Shown in pieces: positions 10,591 through 20,380 of a stretch of 64,000 bases of DNA (position 1 is its first letter; each line of letters starts with the position of its first letter). The notes under the pieces are model-generated. The model was given only the letters and a program-made list of their open reading frames with translations. It was not told the origin of the DNA and made no database searches. Both the position numbers and the translations under genes were made by a program. The DNA is from Frederiksenia canicola (lineage in GTDB: Bacteria > Pseudomonadota > Gammaproteobacteria > Enterobacterales > Pasteurellaceae): assembly GCF_011455495.1 (NCBI RefSeq), contig NZ_CP015029.1:1736740-1800739 (forward strand), in the 5' to 3' direction.

Positions 10591-11011
10591 CATCCCAAGT
10601 AAACTGATCGAGTTTATTCAACAAAATCATGTTGTCAGTCTCGCTTGCTCACACCAAGAGGAAATTTGGGCTGCGAGCTGTTTTTATGTTTTTGACTCCA
10701 AACACGACCGCTTGATCGTTCTCACCAAACAAAGCACCCAGCACGGCAAAATGATGCTGGCAAATCCACATATTGCAGGCACGATAGCCGCTCAGCCTGA
10801 TAATATTCAGAACATCGAAGGCATTCAATTTACTGCCATCGCTCAACGTTTAACGGACAGCAAAGCGGAACAAGCCCGTCTGCTCTACACTGCTCGCCAC
10901 CCGATTGCGAAGCTGATTCCAAGTGATGTGTGGGAAATCCGCTTCACCCGCATCAAACATACCGAAAACCGCTTGGCGTTCGCACAGAAAACCGAGTGGC
11001 AAGCCACGTAA
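10583..11011 (+). CDS. YhbP/UPF0306-family FMN-binding split-barrel protein
   Basis: 142 residues from the ATG at 10583, which overlaps the ubiX stop by 8 bp and has AAGGG just upstream. Resembles the E. coli YhbP family (about 147 residues), a pyridoxamine-phosphate-oxidase-like split barrel: N-terminal helix, then strands around [22 protein letters not shown] (residues 16-37) and the conserved [19 protein letters not shown]. Biochemical role is unknown. Coupling to ubiX suggests, but does not prove, a link to flavin chemistry. Confidence 0.8.
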   Translation: MNNIPSKLIEFIQQNHVVSLACSHQEEIWAASCFYVFDSKHDRLIVLTKQSTQHGKMMLANPHIAGTIAAQPDNIQNIEGIQFTAIAQRLTDSKAEQARLLYTARHPIAKLIPSDVWEIRFTRIKHTENRLAFAQKTEWQAT

Positions 11012-11034
11012 AAAGACGCCAAATTTGGCGTCTT
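11010..11034. terminator. Bidirectional terminator between yhbP-like gene and cydC
   Basis: AAGACGCC/GGCGTCTT with an AAATTT loop. The minus-strand side ends in TTTTT, so it mainly ends cydDC transcripts; the plus side has only a weak T-run. Confidence 0.8.
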
Positions 11035-11042
11035 ACTTGGTC

Positions 11043-12710
11043 TTACTTCATGATTCGACCGCCATCTATCCGATATACTTGATCAAACTTCTCTAAACCG
11101 CTCATACGGTGAGTGATCATCAATAGGGTGCGATTTTCACAGTGCTGGAAAATCAATTGTAGAATTTGTTGTTCTGTCTCACGGTCAAGCCCTTCTGTTG
11201 GCTCATCAAGCAATACAATTTCCGCTGGACTTAGTAACAAACGAGCCAAGCCTAAACGACGCTGTTCACCACCCGATAGTGGCCTTCCACCTTCGCCTAG
11301 CCATAAATTTAAGCCTTCTTGTTCAGTTAAATGGCTCAAGCCAACTTGGTTGAGTACTGAAAACAGCTCATCATCACTCGCCTGTGGGTTCCCCATTTTT
11401 AAGTTGTCTTTTAAAGTTGAGCTAAAAATATGCACTCGTTGGCTAAGCGTCACAATCCGCTCACGTAGCGTTGATTCGGGGTAATCGGCAATATTGCAAA
11501 AGTTTAGCGAAATCTGACCGCTTGTCGCATCGTAATTTCGCACAAGCAGTTGGAAAATGGTCGATTTACCGCTACCCGTTTTGCCTAAGATAGCCACTTT
11601 CTGCCCGGCCAAAATCTCAAAGGAGAGCTCATTCAATGTCTTTTCTAGGCGATTTGGATAGCGAAAACTCACTTGTTTAAAATGAACAATCGGTTGATTT
11701 TTTTCGATTTTTTGCCATTGTGCAGTGCCATTAAAAGCAACCAATGGCTGCTGTTCGGTGATTTCGTTCAAACGCTCCGCCGCCGCAATCACCTGCCCTA
11801 AATGCAAAAAGGCAATGCCGATGGGGCTGAGAATTTCCAGCGATGCCAATACGCAGAACACCACCAACGCAATCAACGCAGCGGGTTCATCGGCAGTTGG
11901 CACGTTAATTGCCGTTGCAGAAAGGTAAATAACCGCCGTAACTAAAATGCCATTAAAGGCGATCAGCAACGCATTTGACCAGCCCGCCAACTGACTTTCT
12001 CTGCTTTGGGCATGCAACCATTGTTTTTCGGTATGTTGCAATTTTTCCTTAGTTTGTTGCTGCACACCAAACAGTAAAAATTCGGCATTCAGTTGAACCC
12101 ACTCAATAAACTGGCTGCGATAAGTGGCTCGTGAAACAATCGCCGTTTTGCCAAGTTTTTGCCCTAATTTGTAGAAAACAAACGGAAAAATCAGCAATAA
12201 CGCCGTTAAACTGCCGCAGATCACTAACGCCAATAAAGGTGAGACAAATGACAAGCCAATCGCCATAAATACAATCACCATCACCGCACTGACAAAAGGG
12301 GAAATCAGATTGAGATAGAGCGTATCAAGAGTGTCGACATCCGCTACCAAGCGGTTTAGCAGCTCACTATTACGATAGCGACTTAACCCCGCTGGGCTGA
12401 GTGGAATGAGTTTACGGAAGACAGCAACTCGAAGAATTGCCAACACCTTAAAGGTGCCATCGTGAGTAACAAGACGTTCAAAATAGCGAGAGACTGTCCG
12501 CCCAATCGCCAACCCACGAACCCCAGAAGATGGGTAGAAAAAGTTAAACAGTAAACTTGAACCAACCAACGCCGAAGCGGCCAAAAACCAGCCCGATAAA
12601 CTCAACAGCCCGATACTTGCCGCAAGGCTAGTGATCGCCAAAATAATGCCAAGCACCAGTTGCCATAAATGATGGCGATATAAAGAAAGAAAAGGGAAAA
12701 GTGAACGCAT
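11043..12710 (-). CDS. cydC: Thiol reductant ABC exporter subunit CydC
   Basis: Half of the heterodimeric CydDC transporter that exports glutathione and cysteine to the periplasm and is needed for cytochrome bd assembly. 555 residues: six membrane helices in the first ~310 residues, then an ATPase domain with Walker A GKTGSGKST (about 373-381), signature LSGGEQRR (about 475-482) and Walker B VLLDEP. Start ATG overlaps the cydD stop (TAATG), so translation is coupled. An exact uptake signal lies in frame at 11525-11517 and encodes ATSGQISL between Walker A and the Q-loop region. Confidence 0.96.
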   Translation of the reverse strand: MRSLFPFLSLYRHHLWQLVLGIILAITSLAASIGLLSLSGWFLAASALVGSSLLFNFFYPSSGVRGLAIGRTVSRYFERLVTHDGTFKVLAILRVAVFRKLIPLSPAGLSRYRNSELLNRLVADVDTLDTLYLNLISPFVSAVMVIVFMAIGLSFVSPLLALVICGSLTALLLIFPFVFYKLGQKLGKTAIVSRATYRSQFIEWVQLNAEFLLFGVQQQTKEKLQHTEKQWLHAQSRESQLAGWSNALLIAFNGILVTAVIYLSATAINVPTADEPAALIALVVFCVLASLEILSPIGIAFLHLGQVIAAAERLNEITEQQPLVAFNGTAQWQKIEKNQPIVHFKQVSFRYPNRLEKTLNELSFEILAGQKVAILGKTGSGKSTIFQLLVRNYDATSGQISLNFCNIADYPESTLRERIVTLSQRVHIFSSTLKDNLKMGNPQASDDELFSVLNQVGLSHLTEQEGLNLWLGEGGRPLSGGEQRRLGLARLLLSPAEIVLLDEPTEGLDRETEQQILQLIFQHCENRTLLMITHRMSGLEKFDQVYRIDGGRIMK

Positions 12711-14452
12711 TACGAATTTCCTAATAATTCTGCAAAAAATCCTTGATTTTCAAGAGTTTCAAAGTTGCCCTGTTGGATAATTTGCCCTTGTTTCATCACC
12801 CAAATTTCATCACACTGTTTTAAGTCCTCAATACGGTGGGTGATCATCAAGGTAGCTTGCTCTCTGTTGAGATTATGCAAAGCTTGCAACACTTGCTGCT
12901 CCGACTGCAAATCTAAACTGGCGGTCGGTTCATCAAGCAGTAGCAATTGGTAAGGTCTCAACAACGCTCGTGTAATAGCAATGCGTTGAGCTTGCCCGCC
13001 TGAAATACCGAGATTACTGTCGTGTACTTCGCTATCTAACCCCAAACGATGTACAAATTCATCCGCTTTTGAGCGTTGCAACGCCATTTCGATTTCTGGC
13101 TCCGTTGCCTTAGCGTTGCCAAGTAATATATTTTCTCGCAATGTGCCTTTCATTAACTGTGGATTTTGCCCCACCCACGCCAACTTGCCACGCCAGTCCG
13201 CCATATTCATTTCTCGCAATTCTACGCCATTGATTTTGACCGAACCTTGATACGCCAGAAAACCGAGCAACATATTCATCAACGAGGTTTTTCCCGCCCC
13301 GCTCTGCCCGACCAATGCAATATGTTGGTGAGCGGAAATGTCAAAACTCAGCGGCTGGGTCAGCGGTTTGCCTTGTGGGGAAAGGATCACACATTCCTTT
13401 GCTTGAATAACAAGCGGTTGATTTGGCACATTTTTTTGCCCTTCGGTTTGAGTGAGAATATCTTCATTCAAAAAGGTTTCGATATTATCTGCTGCCCCAA
13501 TCGCTGCGGCTTTGTCGTGATAATAAACGCCCAGCTCCCGCAGGGGCTGATAAAATTCAGGAGCAAGCATCAAGCAGAAAAAGCCGACAAACATCGTCAC
13601 TGCCGTGTCGTAGCTACCGAAATTCAGTTCACCCAAATAACTAAAACCGAAATAGACCGCCATTACCGCAATTGAAATTGCAGTGAAAAACTCCAATACG
13701 GCTGAAGATAAAAAGGCCATTTTCAGCACGTCCATTGTGCTGATACGAAATTCTTCGGTGCGTTGATAAATCTGCTCTGTTTGGGTTTCCGCCTGGCCAA
13801 ATAAACGGATAGTTTCCAAACCTTTTAAGCTATCCAAAAATTGTCCGCTCAAGCGAGACAGCACGCCAATATTGCGTTGGTTCGCATCCGCTGCTTTAAA
13901 ACCCGCTAACGCCATAAAAATTGGCAACAGTGGCAAAGTTAAAAACAAAATCAGCCCTGCCGCCCAGTTCAATGGAAACACAAAACAGAGAATAACCAGT
14001 GGAACAATCAACGATAAAAATTGCTGCGGCAAATAACGGGCGTAGAAATTATGAATATTTTCAACTTGTTCCAACATCAACGTCGCCCAACTACCTGCAG
14101 GACGTTGTTGAATTGTCATTGGACCAACGGTGGCGAGTTTGTCCATAATTTGCTGGCGTAGATGCAGCCGCAAGGTTTTGCCCGCTTGAAAACCTGCCCG
14201 TTCACGCAACCATAAAATCACAGCCCGCCCCAAAAAACAGCCAAGCAACAACGCCAGTTGTGGTAAAAACGTGGTGGGAGATTGCTTTTCTGCAATCATC
14301 TTATGCAGCATCGATGCCAGCAATCCCATTTGTGCCACAATCAACAATGCCCCGGCAGAACCAAGTAACACATTGAGATAAAGCCATTTTTTAACGGTTT
14401 TCTGCTGTTGCCGAAGCCATTTTTGCAGGTGTTTTTGACGTTGTTTGTCCAT
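12710..14452 (-). CDS. cydD: Thiol reductant ABC exporter subunit CydD
   Basis: Partner of CydC in the inner-membrane thiol exporter. 580 residues (E. coli 588). N-terminal transmembrane domain (about 20-320) and C-terminal ATPase: Walker A GQSGAGKTS (about 380-388), signature ISGGQAQR (about 479-486), Walker B LLLLDEP. First gene of cydDC, sharing one base with cydC. The usual neighbour trxB is not present here; upstream is an intergenic uptake signal and then tamB in the same direction. No cydAB genes are in the window. Confidence 0.96.
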   Translation of the reverse strand: MDKQRQKHLQKWLRQQQKTVKKWLYLNVLLGSAGALLIVAQMGLLASMLHKMIAEKQSPTTFLPQLALLLGCFLGRAVILWLRERAGFQAGKTLRLHLRQQIMDKLATVGPMTIQQRPAGSWATLMLEQVENIHNFYARYLPQQFLSLIVPLVILCFVFPLNWAAGLILFLTLPLLPIFMALAGFKAADANQRNIGVLSRLSGQFLDSLKGLETIRLFGQAETQTEQIYQRTEEFRISTMDVLKMAFLSSAVLEFFTAISIAVMAVYFGFSYLGELNFGSYDTAVTMFVGFFCLMLAPEFYQPLRELGVYYHDKAAAIGAADNIETFLNEDILTQTEGQKNVPNQPLVIQAKECVILSPQGKPLTQPLSFDISAHQHIALVGQSGAGKTSLMNMLLGFLAYQGSVKINGVELREMNMADWRGKLAWVGQNPQLMKGTLRENILLGNAKATEPEIEMALQRSKADEFVHRLGLDSEVHDSNLGISGGQAQRIAITRALLRPYQLLLLDEPTASLDLQSEQQVLQALHNLNREQATLMITHRIEDLKQCDEIWVMKQGQIIQQGNFETLENQGFFAELLGNS

Positions 14453-14612
14453 AAGGTAGTTTTATATTCCTTAAAAAATTAATAAATTCGCTACACGATC
14501 CCCTTTTCTCCTTGTGGAACAGGGCGTAGGTAGGCGGAACAAGCGGTCAGTTCCGAGCTATTTTTTGCAAATCATCTCTCTCCTTCCCAAAAAGTGAAGA
14601 AGAGATATTTCG
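14453..14612. other. Intergenic spacer with one uptake signal
   Basis: Holds an exact uptake signal (14539-14547, continuing CAGTTCCG and ending TTTTTTGCAAAT) and a GTAGG/GGCGG-rich stretch at 14516-14537 vaguely like the intergenic inverted repeats elsewhere. The cydD promoter must lie here; I could not place it. Confidence 0.5.
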
Positions 14613-17600
14613 TTAATCAAATTCAAATCGGTAGAATAAATCAACCGCTTGATTGACGCTCGACATCCATTGTAAATACAAACTTGGGGCGAGACGATAG
14701 CGTAAGGTAAGTTCGGTTAAAGGGGCGAAAATTCCCACCGCATATTTCACTTTAAATTTAGGGGTGAGACTGCCACTGACTTCTACTTTGGTATTATCGC
14801 CGATCCCTGCGGTTGTTACATTCAGATCGGTAATACCAAAAGCACTTCCTACACCACCAACTAATTTACTGCTTTTTGATAAACTCAAACCAATTAAAGC
14901 TGCCGCAATGGAGTTACTTGAGCTGCCATCACCACTCGATTCTAAACTTCTTCCCGTTAAGACGTAAGAAAGGGCTTGGTCTTGTGCCATTGCAGGCGTT
15001 GAAAACACTTTTACATCTGGCGAATCTGCAATGCCCGTCACTTTTACCCCTGCGACAATGCTTGGGTCTTCCATCGCTTCTGGATTACGAATCGCTTCAA
15101 TATCTAAAGTCGGTTGTGATGGTAGCCCAGAAAACGATATGAGCCCTTTTCGAATCACTAAGTCTTGTCCAAAAGAAGCAAAGGTTCCGTTTTTCAAATT
15201 AACTTGCCCATATAAACCAAGCCCTTTATCTCCCTGTCGCACTTTCAGTGTGCCGTAAATATCCGTTTTCAGCCCATAAGCGTCCAAACTCACTCGCTCC
15301 ATACGATCGTTTCCGATATTGACTAAAATATCCGCTTTAATCGCCATTCCTTTGCTGTTTTGACTTGGTAACGTCGTTGGCAATGGGATTTTCTGCTTGT
15401 GTTTGGCTGAACCGTCCATGATCACTTCATCACCGCTGATGCTTACCGCACTTTCAGGTAATTCTTCTACTGAAATTCTTGCCCATGGAATATCTACATT
15501 TCCAGACAACAGTAACTCTTTTGGCGTTGCCTTTACTTCAATATTTGGACTGACATCGACTTTGGCTATTCCGGGAATATCAATACGAAAACGGTTTGCT
15601 TGAGCACTGATTCGAGTGTGCCATGCTTCCAATTTTTGCCAGTTGGCATCACCTTCCAGCATCAAATTACTCTCTTTGGTTTGAACATTGCCTTTTAGTG
15701 TTGAACTCGTGCCATTAAAATTCAGTGCAAGATTGCCGCCTGTTACATCAAATGGCATCATATAGGCTTTAGCTTTTAACCCTGTTAGATTCAAATTACC
15801 AAAAAGCTGTGGCGATAATGCGTTCCCCCCGAAAGTTAAACGGGCATTGAGTTCGCCATCAACACTTTCACCGCTACTGAGCAACGGTTTAATCACACTT
15901 AGATTGACTCGCTCAAGATTAAGAGTACCCGATAAGGCACGTGCTTTAGCCACGTCTTTCATCAATAAGTCACTCACTAATCGTCCGTTATTTTCAAGGC
16001 GAATATCCGTGTTAAGTTTTAAATTGTTCTCAGCCAAATTCGCTTTGATACTGAATGGTTTCAAGCTAATTGGCAGTGTGCGATAATTGATTTTTTGCAC
16101 CAATTTGATGCCATTGGAATTGACTTCCACATTCACCACTGGGCTTTTGTTTGTAAACCACGCCGCATCACCTTTAGCAGATAAATTGCCAGATAATTGG
16201 CTCTCTTTCGGTAAAAATTCTTGGATAGCCGCTAAATCAAATGACTTGATTTCAAATGGGACTTTGCCTTCTTTTCCAGCGGAAAAAGCTTGTGGAAAGC
16301 ATACATTGAGCTTTGGATTACGCCAGCAGTGTGCCGAAATATTGGCATTGATCGGCTTATTATCATAGGTAATTTGCACCACTTTATCATTTTTCCATTC
16401 ACCGATAGGCGAGCTTATTGCAACATTGCTTAATTCCCCTTGCCAACGCTGTTGCAAGCGGTCAAATTTTCCAGAAACTTGCAAATTGCCTCCAACGGGA
16501 TCCCCCTTGGAAGTCAGTTTCAAACTGTGATTAGCTTCGCTACCTGATGCCGTTAAATTCGCTTGTTCGATGTTGATCTCACCTTGACGGAACTGTTTAA
16601 TCGCAATATTTAAATCGCCTTGAACCATTTTTTCGGCAGTGATTGTGCCTTTGGCGATAACTTGCTGTAATTGCGTTTCAGCATAGCTAATGTTATTGCC
16701 AGTTAGATCTAAGTCTAGCGAAGGCTCAGTAACTTTGCCTTGCAAGCGTACCTTTCCTTTCAAACTGGCTTTTAAATTCGGCACTAAACCTTGTAAATTC
16801 GGAGCATTGATGTCTGCGGCAAAATCTGACTGCTCTCCCAACACACCTTTTAAGATAATATTGTTTTCGCCATAAATTAAAGTTGCTTGTGGCACTTTTA
16901 GCAACGTTTGGTTATCCGCCGTTAGCTCGCCTTGGAGCTGTAATTTTTTGTTGGCGATAGTCCCGAACAAGTTCATTTCGGAAACGGCAACCGCCCACTG
17001 TTCTGCCTGCTCGCCTCTACCCGCAAAACCTGTGGATTGTAAATCCCCTGAAAGCAGTGCCGCCCAATCTGGCGTGAGTGATTTGGTATTGATGCCGTCA
17101 AGGTTCGCTTTGGCATTCCACCCCACACCATGTGACCAATCCACGTTGCCCATTAAATTCGCCTTGCCTTGTAAAGCGTTAATAGCAAGCCGCTCTAATT
17201 CAAACTGGGTTAATTCACCCTTACCTTTTACGGCTATATCCCCGGCAGGCAAGCCCATACCACTCATCGCTACGCTGCCGTTGAGTTGATAATTAAGCAG
17301 ATCGCCCGCTAAAGCAAAATCAAGTTTTTTCAGTTTCAGCGGTTCAACGCCTTTTTCTGCGATGAACGGATAACGCACTTCATCACTTTTCACGGTCAAA
17401 TTCAGTGGGGTTTTCGGTTCCGCAAGCTGTACGGTTCCTTGAATATCCGCGTTTACCGCCCCTTGTGTTTTGACTGCCAATGCTGTTGTACCAAATAGCT
17501 CGCCTGATAAATTGAGAGCGATTTGGCTAGCGGGCAGTTTAACGTCCGGCAGATCTGGCGTATCGGCGTTGAGTTGCCATGCAAGCGGGTAGTTACCATC

Positions 17601-18557
17601 TAATGTCAGTACGCCTTTCCCTGCAACATTACCTTTATCCGTTTGAATATTCAGCGTTCTGAGTTCAATGGATTGCTCATCCGATTTTCCCTCTAAGACC
17701 AGAGAGGAGACGTTCACCAACGATTTTGGATCGCCTTTTTCACCTTTCTCATTGCGAGTTTGCTGTTCGAGATGGATATTTTGAGCGTGAAAATCGTGCA
17801 CCGTTAAATTTAACGGCAATTTGATCGGGTTTAATTTGGTTAATCGAGGCTGAGAAAGCTGCTGTTTTAATGCCATCCAATCGATGGGTGGATTTGCAAC
17901 TTTTTGTTCGGAACTGACCGCTTGTTCGGCATTTTTCGGGGGTAAACGTAAGGTCAAGCCACGCAATTCCGTCTGTGAAAGATGAAGATTTTTACCTTCG
18001 CCTGCCAAGCCTGAATGGAAATGATCGAGTTGGATCGCCATTTCATCGACATCCACCTGTACATTGTCGAGAGCAAGCTGTTTCAATTCAACCGGCAACG
18101 GCAAGCTAAACTCGCCCGTCTTTTTTTCTTGTTTCGGTGCAGAAGGCGGTAATTTACTCGTATCAATCTGAATATGAGCATTTTTCACCGCTACATTTTC
18201 GACACAGGCTTTGCGTTGCAGCAAGCAACCGAAATCGAGATGTAAATCGGCTTGACCGACTTGAACATCCACGCCATTCATTTTAAATGCTGTATCTGAC
18301 AGCGTTAAGCCGTCTTGCAGACTACCTTCCACGTTACCGAAACTCAAGCCATCAACCGCTTTGGCAACCCATTGCAATGCTAACTGCTGACCTTTGCCCG
18401 TGCTGAGAAAGGCGATTGGCATAACTATCACCAACAGCAATAATGCCAAGCCCCAACGCAGCCAACGACGCCTCTTCGGCGGGCGAGAAGTTTCTGTACT
18501 TTGAGTCTCTGTACTTTGTGTTTCGGTTATTTGTCTCGCTGTTTTTTGATGTTCCAT
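14613..18557 (-). CDS. tamB: Translocation and assembly module inner-membrane subunit TamB
   Basis: Large AsmA-like protein spanning the periplasm, partner of TamA in outer-membrane assembly and lipid transport. 1314 residues from the ATG at 18557; a GTG at 18608 would overlap the tamA stop by 14 bp and add 17 residues, but that stretch is an uptake signal (18589-18581), so I prefer the ATG. One N-terminal membrane anchor follows a basic patch (PPKRRRWLRWGLALLLLVI), then a long beta-rich body and the conserved C-terminal DUF490 domain (about 960-1314) ending YRFEFD. An exact uptake signal at 17925-17917 is translated as QAVSSEQK in a linker. Directly downstream of tamA. Confidence 0.93.
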   Translation of the reverse strand: MEHQKTARQITETQSTETQSTETSRPPKRRRWLRWGLALLLLVIVMPIAFLSTGKGQQLALQWVAKAVDGLSFGNVEGSLQDGLTLSDTAFKMNGVDVQVGQADLHLDFGCLLQRKACVENVAVKNAHIQIDTSKLPPSAPKQEKKTGEFSLPLPVELKQLALDNVQVDVDEMAIQLDHFHSGLAGEGKNLHLSQTELRGLTLRLPPKNAEQAVSSEQKVANPPIDWMALKQQLSQPRLTKLNPIKLPLNLTVHDFHAQNIHLEQQTRNEKGEKGDPKSLVNVSSLVLEGKSDEQSIELRTLNIQTDKGNVAGKGVLTLDGNYPLAWQLNADTPDLPDVKLPASQIALNLSGELFGTTALAVKTQGAVNADIQGTVQLAEPKTPLNLTVKSDEVRYPFIAEKGVEPLKLKKLDFALAGDLLNYQLNGSVAMSGMGLPAGDIAVKGKGELTQFELERLAINALQGKANLMGNVDWSHGVGWNAKANLDGINTKSLTPDWAALLSGDLQSTGFAGRGEQAEQWAVAVSEMNLFGTIANKKLQLQGELTADNQTLLKVPQATLIYGENNIILKGVLGEQSDFAADINAPNLQGLVPNLKASLKGKVRLQGKVTEPSLDLDLTGNNISYAETQLQQVIAKGTITAEKMVQGDLNIAIKQFRQGEINIEQANLTASGSEANHSLKLTSKGDPVGGNLQVSGKFDRLQQRWQGELSNVAISSPIGEWKNDKVVQITYDNKPINANISAHCWRNPKLNVCFPQAFSAGKEGKVPFEIKSFDLAAIQEFLPKESQLSGNLSAKGDAAWFTNKSPVVNVEVNSNGIKLVQKINYRTLPISLKPFSIKANLAENNLKLNTDIRLENNGRLVSDLLMKDVAKARALSGTLNLERVNLSVIKPLLSSGESVDGELNARLTFGGNALSPQLFGNLNLTGLKAKAYMMPFDVTGGNLALNFNGTSSTLKGNVQTKESNLMLEGDANWQKLEAWHTRISAQANRFRIDIPGIAKVDVSPNIEVKATPKELLLSGNVDIPWARISVEELPESAVSISGDEVIMDGSAKHKQKIPLPTTLPSQNSKGMAIKADILVNIGNDRMERVSLDAYGLKTDIYGTLKVRQGDKGLGLYGQVNLKNGTFASFGQDLVIRKGLISFSGLPSQPTLDIEAIRNPEAMEDPSIVAGVKVTGIADSPDVKVFSTPAMAQDQALSYVLTGRSLESSGDGSSSNSIAAALIGLSLSKSSKLVGGVGSAFGITDLNVTTAGIGDNTKVEVSGSLTPKFKVKYAVGIFAPLTELTLRYRLAPSLYLQWMSSVNQAVDLFYRFEFD

Positions 18558-18594
18558 TTGCAAAATATTCCCAAAATCTGACCGCTTGTTCGAC

Positions 18595-20328
18595 TTATAA
18601 TTCTGCACCTAAGCCGATATAAAACTGTATGCCTTTTTTCGCTTCTGGCGAGCGCAGTGGTGTGGCGAGATCGACTTTGATCGCCCCAATCGGCGAAGCC
18701 CAACGTACGCCAATGCCCGCACCTGAATGTAATTCTTGATTACTAAAGCGTTTCGCTGCATATCCCGTGTCATAAAAAGTGGCAGCCCACCAGTTTGGAT
18801 AAACTTGATATTGATACTCTGCCGTTCCCGTTAATAAATGAGATCCCCCCGTTAATTTGCCATTTTTGTCTCTGGGTGAAATATCTTTATAACCAAATCC
18901 ACGTACACTCATATCCCCCCCCGCAAAATAGCGGAGTGCAGGGGTAATTCGTCCAAACTGATTGGTTTTTAAATAACCAACCTCAGCACGCAAATAGAAG
19001 CGGTGGTTATCTGCAAACGTTCTCACCCACGCACTTGATGCTTTTACACTGTAGAAGTCCACATCTGATGCCCAAACCTTACTTCCCCAATTCAAGGTGA
19101 GCTTTTGGGAATCGCCCCATAATGGAAAACGATTACCATCACTTCGTTTACGATTAAGCGAGGCTGTTGGATAAATTAACAACGTTTTTAAGCGGGGATC
19201 GCTGCCTTGTTGAAATGAGTCATAACGGGTTTTCACGCCTAAAGAAAACGCCCAACCTGTTTCATGATTCCAAAATCGTTGCAGTGCTAATTGAGCAGCC
19301 GTAATTTTGGTGTCGTTATTATCTTCTCGCTCTACACCTGCAGAAATTTGATAAAAATAATGAATCGGGTGAGATTTCAAGGGAATGTTGTAACCAAATT
19401 CAACATTCTGTTCGGGCTGAGAAATATAAGTATTACTTTCAATGCTATGCCCACGATCATTCAACCATGGTTTTTTCCAGTTCAACTGCAAACGTGGACC
19501 AACATCGGTAGCAAAACCAATCCCGATTTCTACATCATTTTTCTTTTTCGGCTGTAATAACACTTTTAAATCCACGGTTTTATCCGCTTCTTTAACTTCT
19601 GGCTCGACAAGCACCGATGCAAACCAATTACTTGAAGTAAAATCACTCGACAGTTTGGATAAGTCGTTCAGGTGGTAATAATCACCCGATTTGATGCGTA
19701 AAATATTGCGTAAATAATCCTCTCGAATCTGACTATTCTCAAACGCAATTTGATCATAACGATAACGTTCTCCACTGTTATAAGCCAACCGCCAGTCTGC
19801 GGTGTGTTCCTTAGGGTACACTTCTAAACGATGAGCTATCCAAACGCCATCTAAATATCCTTTAGCCTGAGCCAATTTATCCACACTGCTTTTAAAATTC
19901 TCATACGTTTCATGATTCAAAATCGTACCGGATTTCGGTACTTCTTTTTCAATTAACTTCGCAAAATCGGGATCTTGTGCTGCCTGACCTGAAATTTGAA
20001 TATCTCGTTCATCCAATTTTGTTGGTTTATCTAATGTTACTTGTAAGTTCAGCAGATCTTTTTGCGGACGGGGGCGAGGTGTTAAACTAAATTGGTATTT
20101 AGAATTATAATAACCCTTGGCTCTCAGTGCTTTATCAATCGTTTCCTGAACACGATATTGATAACGTTCTGAACCATCCGCTTCATCATTACTGACTTGG
20201 GAAAGATAAATTCGCACATTGGTATAGAGATCTTTGTCATCGATCCCTTTCACTTTTAACAAGACTGTCTGTTCAGCAGATGCCGACGCGACAACAAATA
20301 AAGCCAAATAGGCTAGTTTGGTTTTCAT
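18595..20328 (-). CDS. tamA: Translocation and assembly module outer-membrane subunit TamA
   Basis: Omp85-family beta-barrel working with TamB. 577 residues, the same as E. coli TamA. Signal peptide with likely cleavage after SASA (about residue 18), three POTRA domains (about 25-265), then a 16-strand barrel (about 270-577) including the lid-lock region VRGFGYKDISPRD. The last residue is Leu (YIGLGAEL) rather than the Phe usual for barrel C-termini. Lies 52 bp after yibQ and 37 bp before the preferred tamB start. Confidence 0.95.
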   Translation of the reverse strand: MKTKLAYLALFVVASASAEQTVLLKVKGIDDKDLYTNVRIYLSQVSNDEADGSERYQYRVQETIDKALRAKGYYNSKYQFSLTPRPRPQKDLLNLQVTLDKPTKLDERDIQISGQAAQDPDFAKLIEKEVPKSGTILNHETYENFKSSVDKLAQAKGYLDGVWIAHRLEVYPKEHTADWRLAYNSGERYRYDQIAFENSQIREDYLRNILRIKSGDYYHLNDLSKLSSDFTSSNWFASVLVEPEVKEADKTVDLKVLLQPKKKNDVEIGIGFATDVGPRLQLNWKKPWLNDRGHSIESNTYISQPEQNVEFGYNIPLKSHPIHYFYQISAGVEREDNNDTKITAAQLALQRFWNHETGWAFSLGVKTRYDSFQQGSDPRLKTLLIYPTASLNRKRSDGNRFPLWGDSQKLTLNWGSKVWASDVDFYSVKASSAWVRTFADNHRFYLRAEVGYLKTNQFGRITPALRYFAGGDMSVRGFGYKDISPRDKNGKLTGGSHLLTGTAEYQYQVYPNWWAATFYDTGYAAKRFSNQELHSGAGIGVRWASPIGAIKVDLATPLRSPEAKKGIQFYIGLGAEL

Positions 20329-20380
20329 TTGAATAGTTCTCTTAAAAATATTTGCTACCTTTTATACCTATATTTTTTTG

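Noticed and set aside
14764-17289. Several plus-strand frames of 60-113 codons opposite tamB
   Set aside because: Antisense shadows of one long, well-conserved gene; no start signals of their own.
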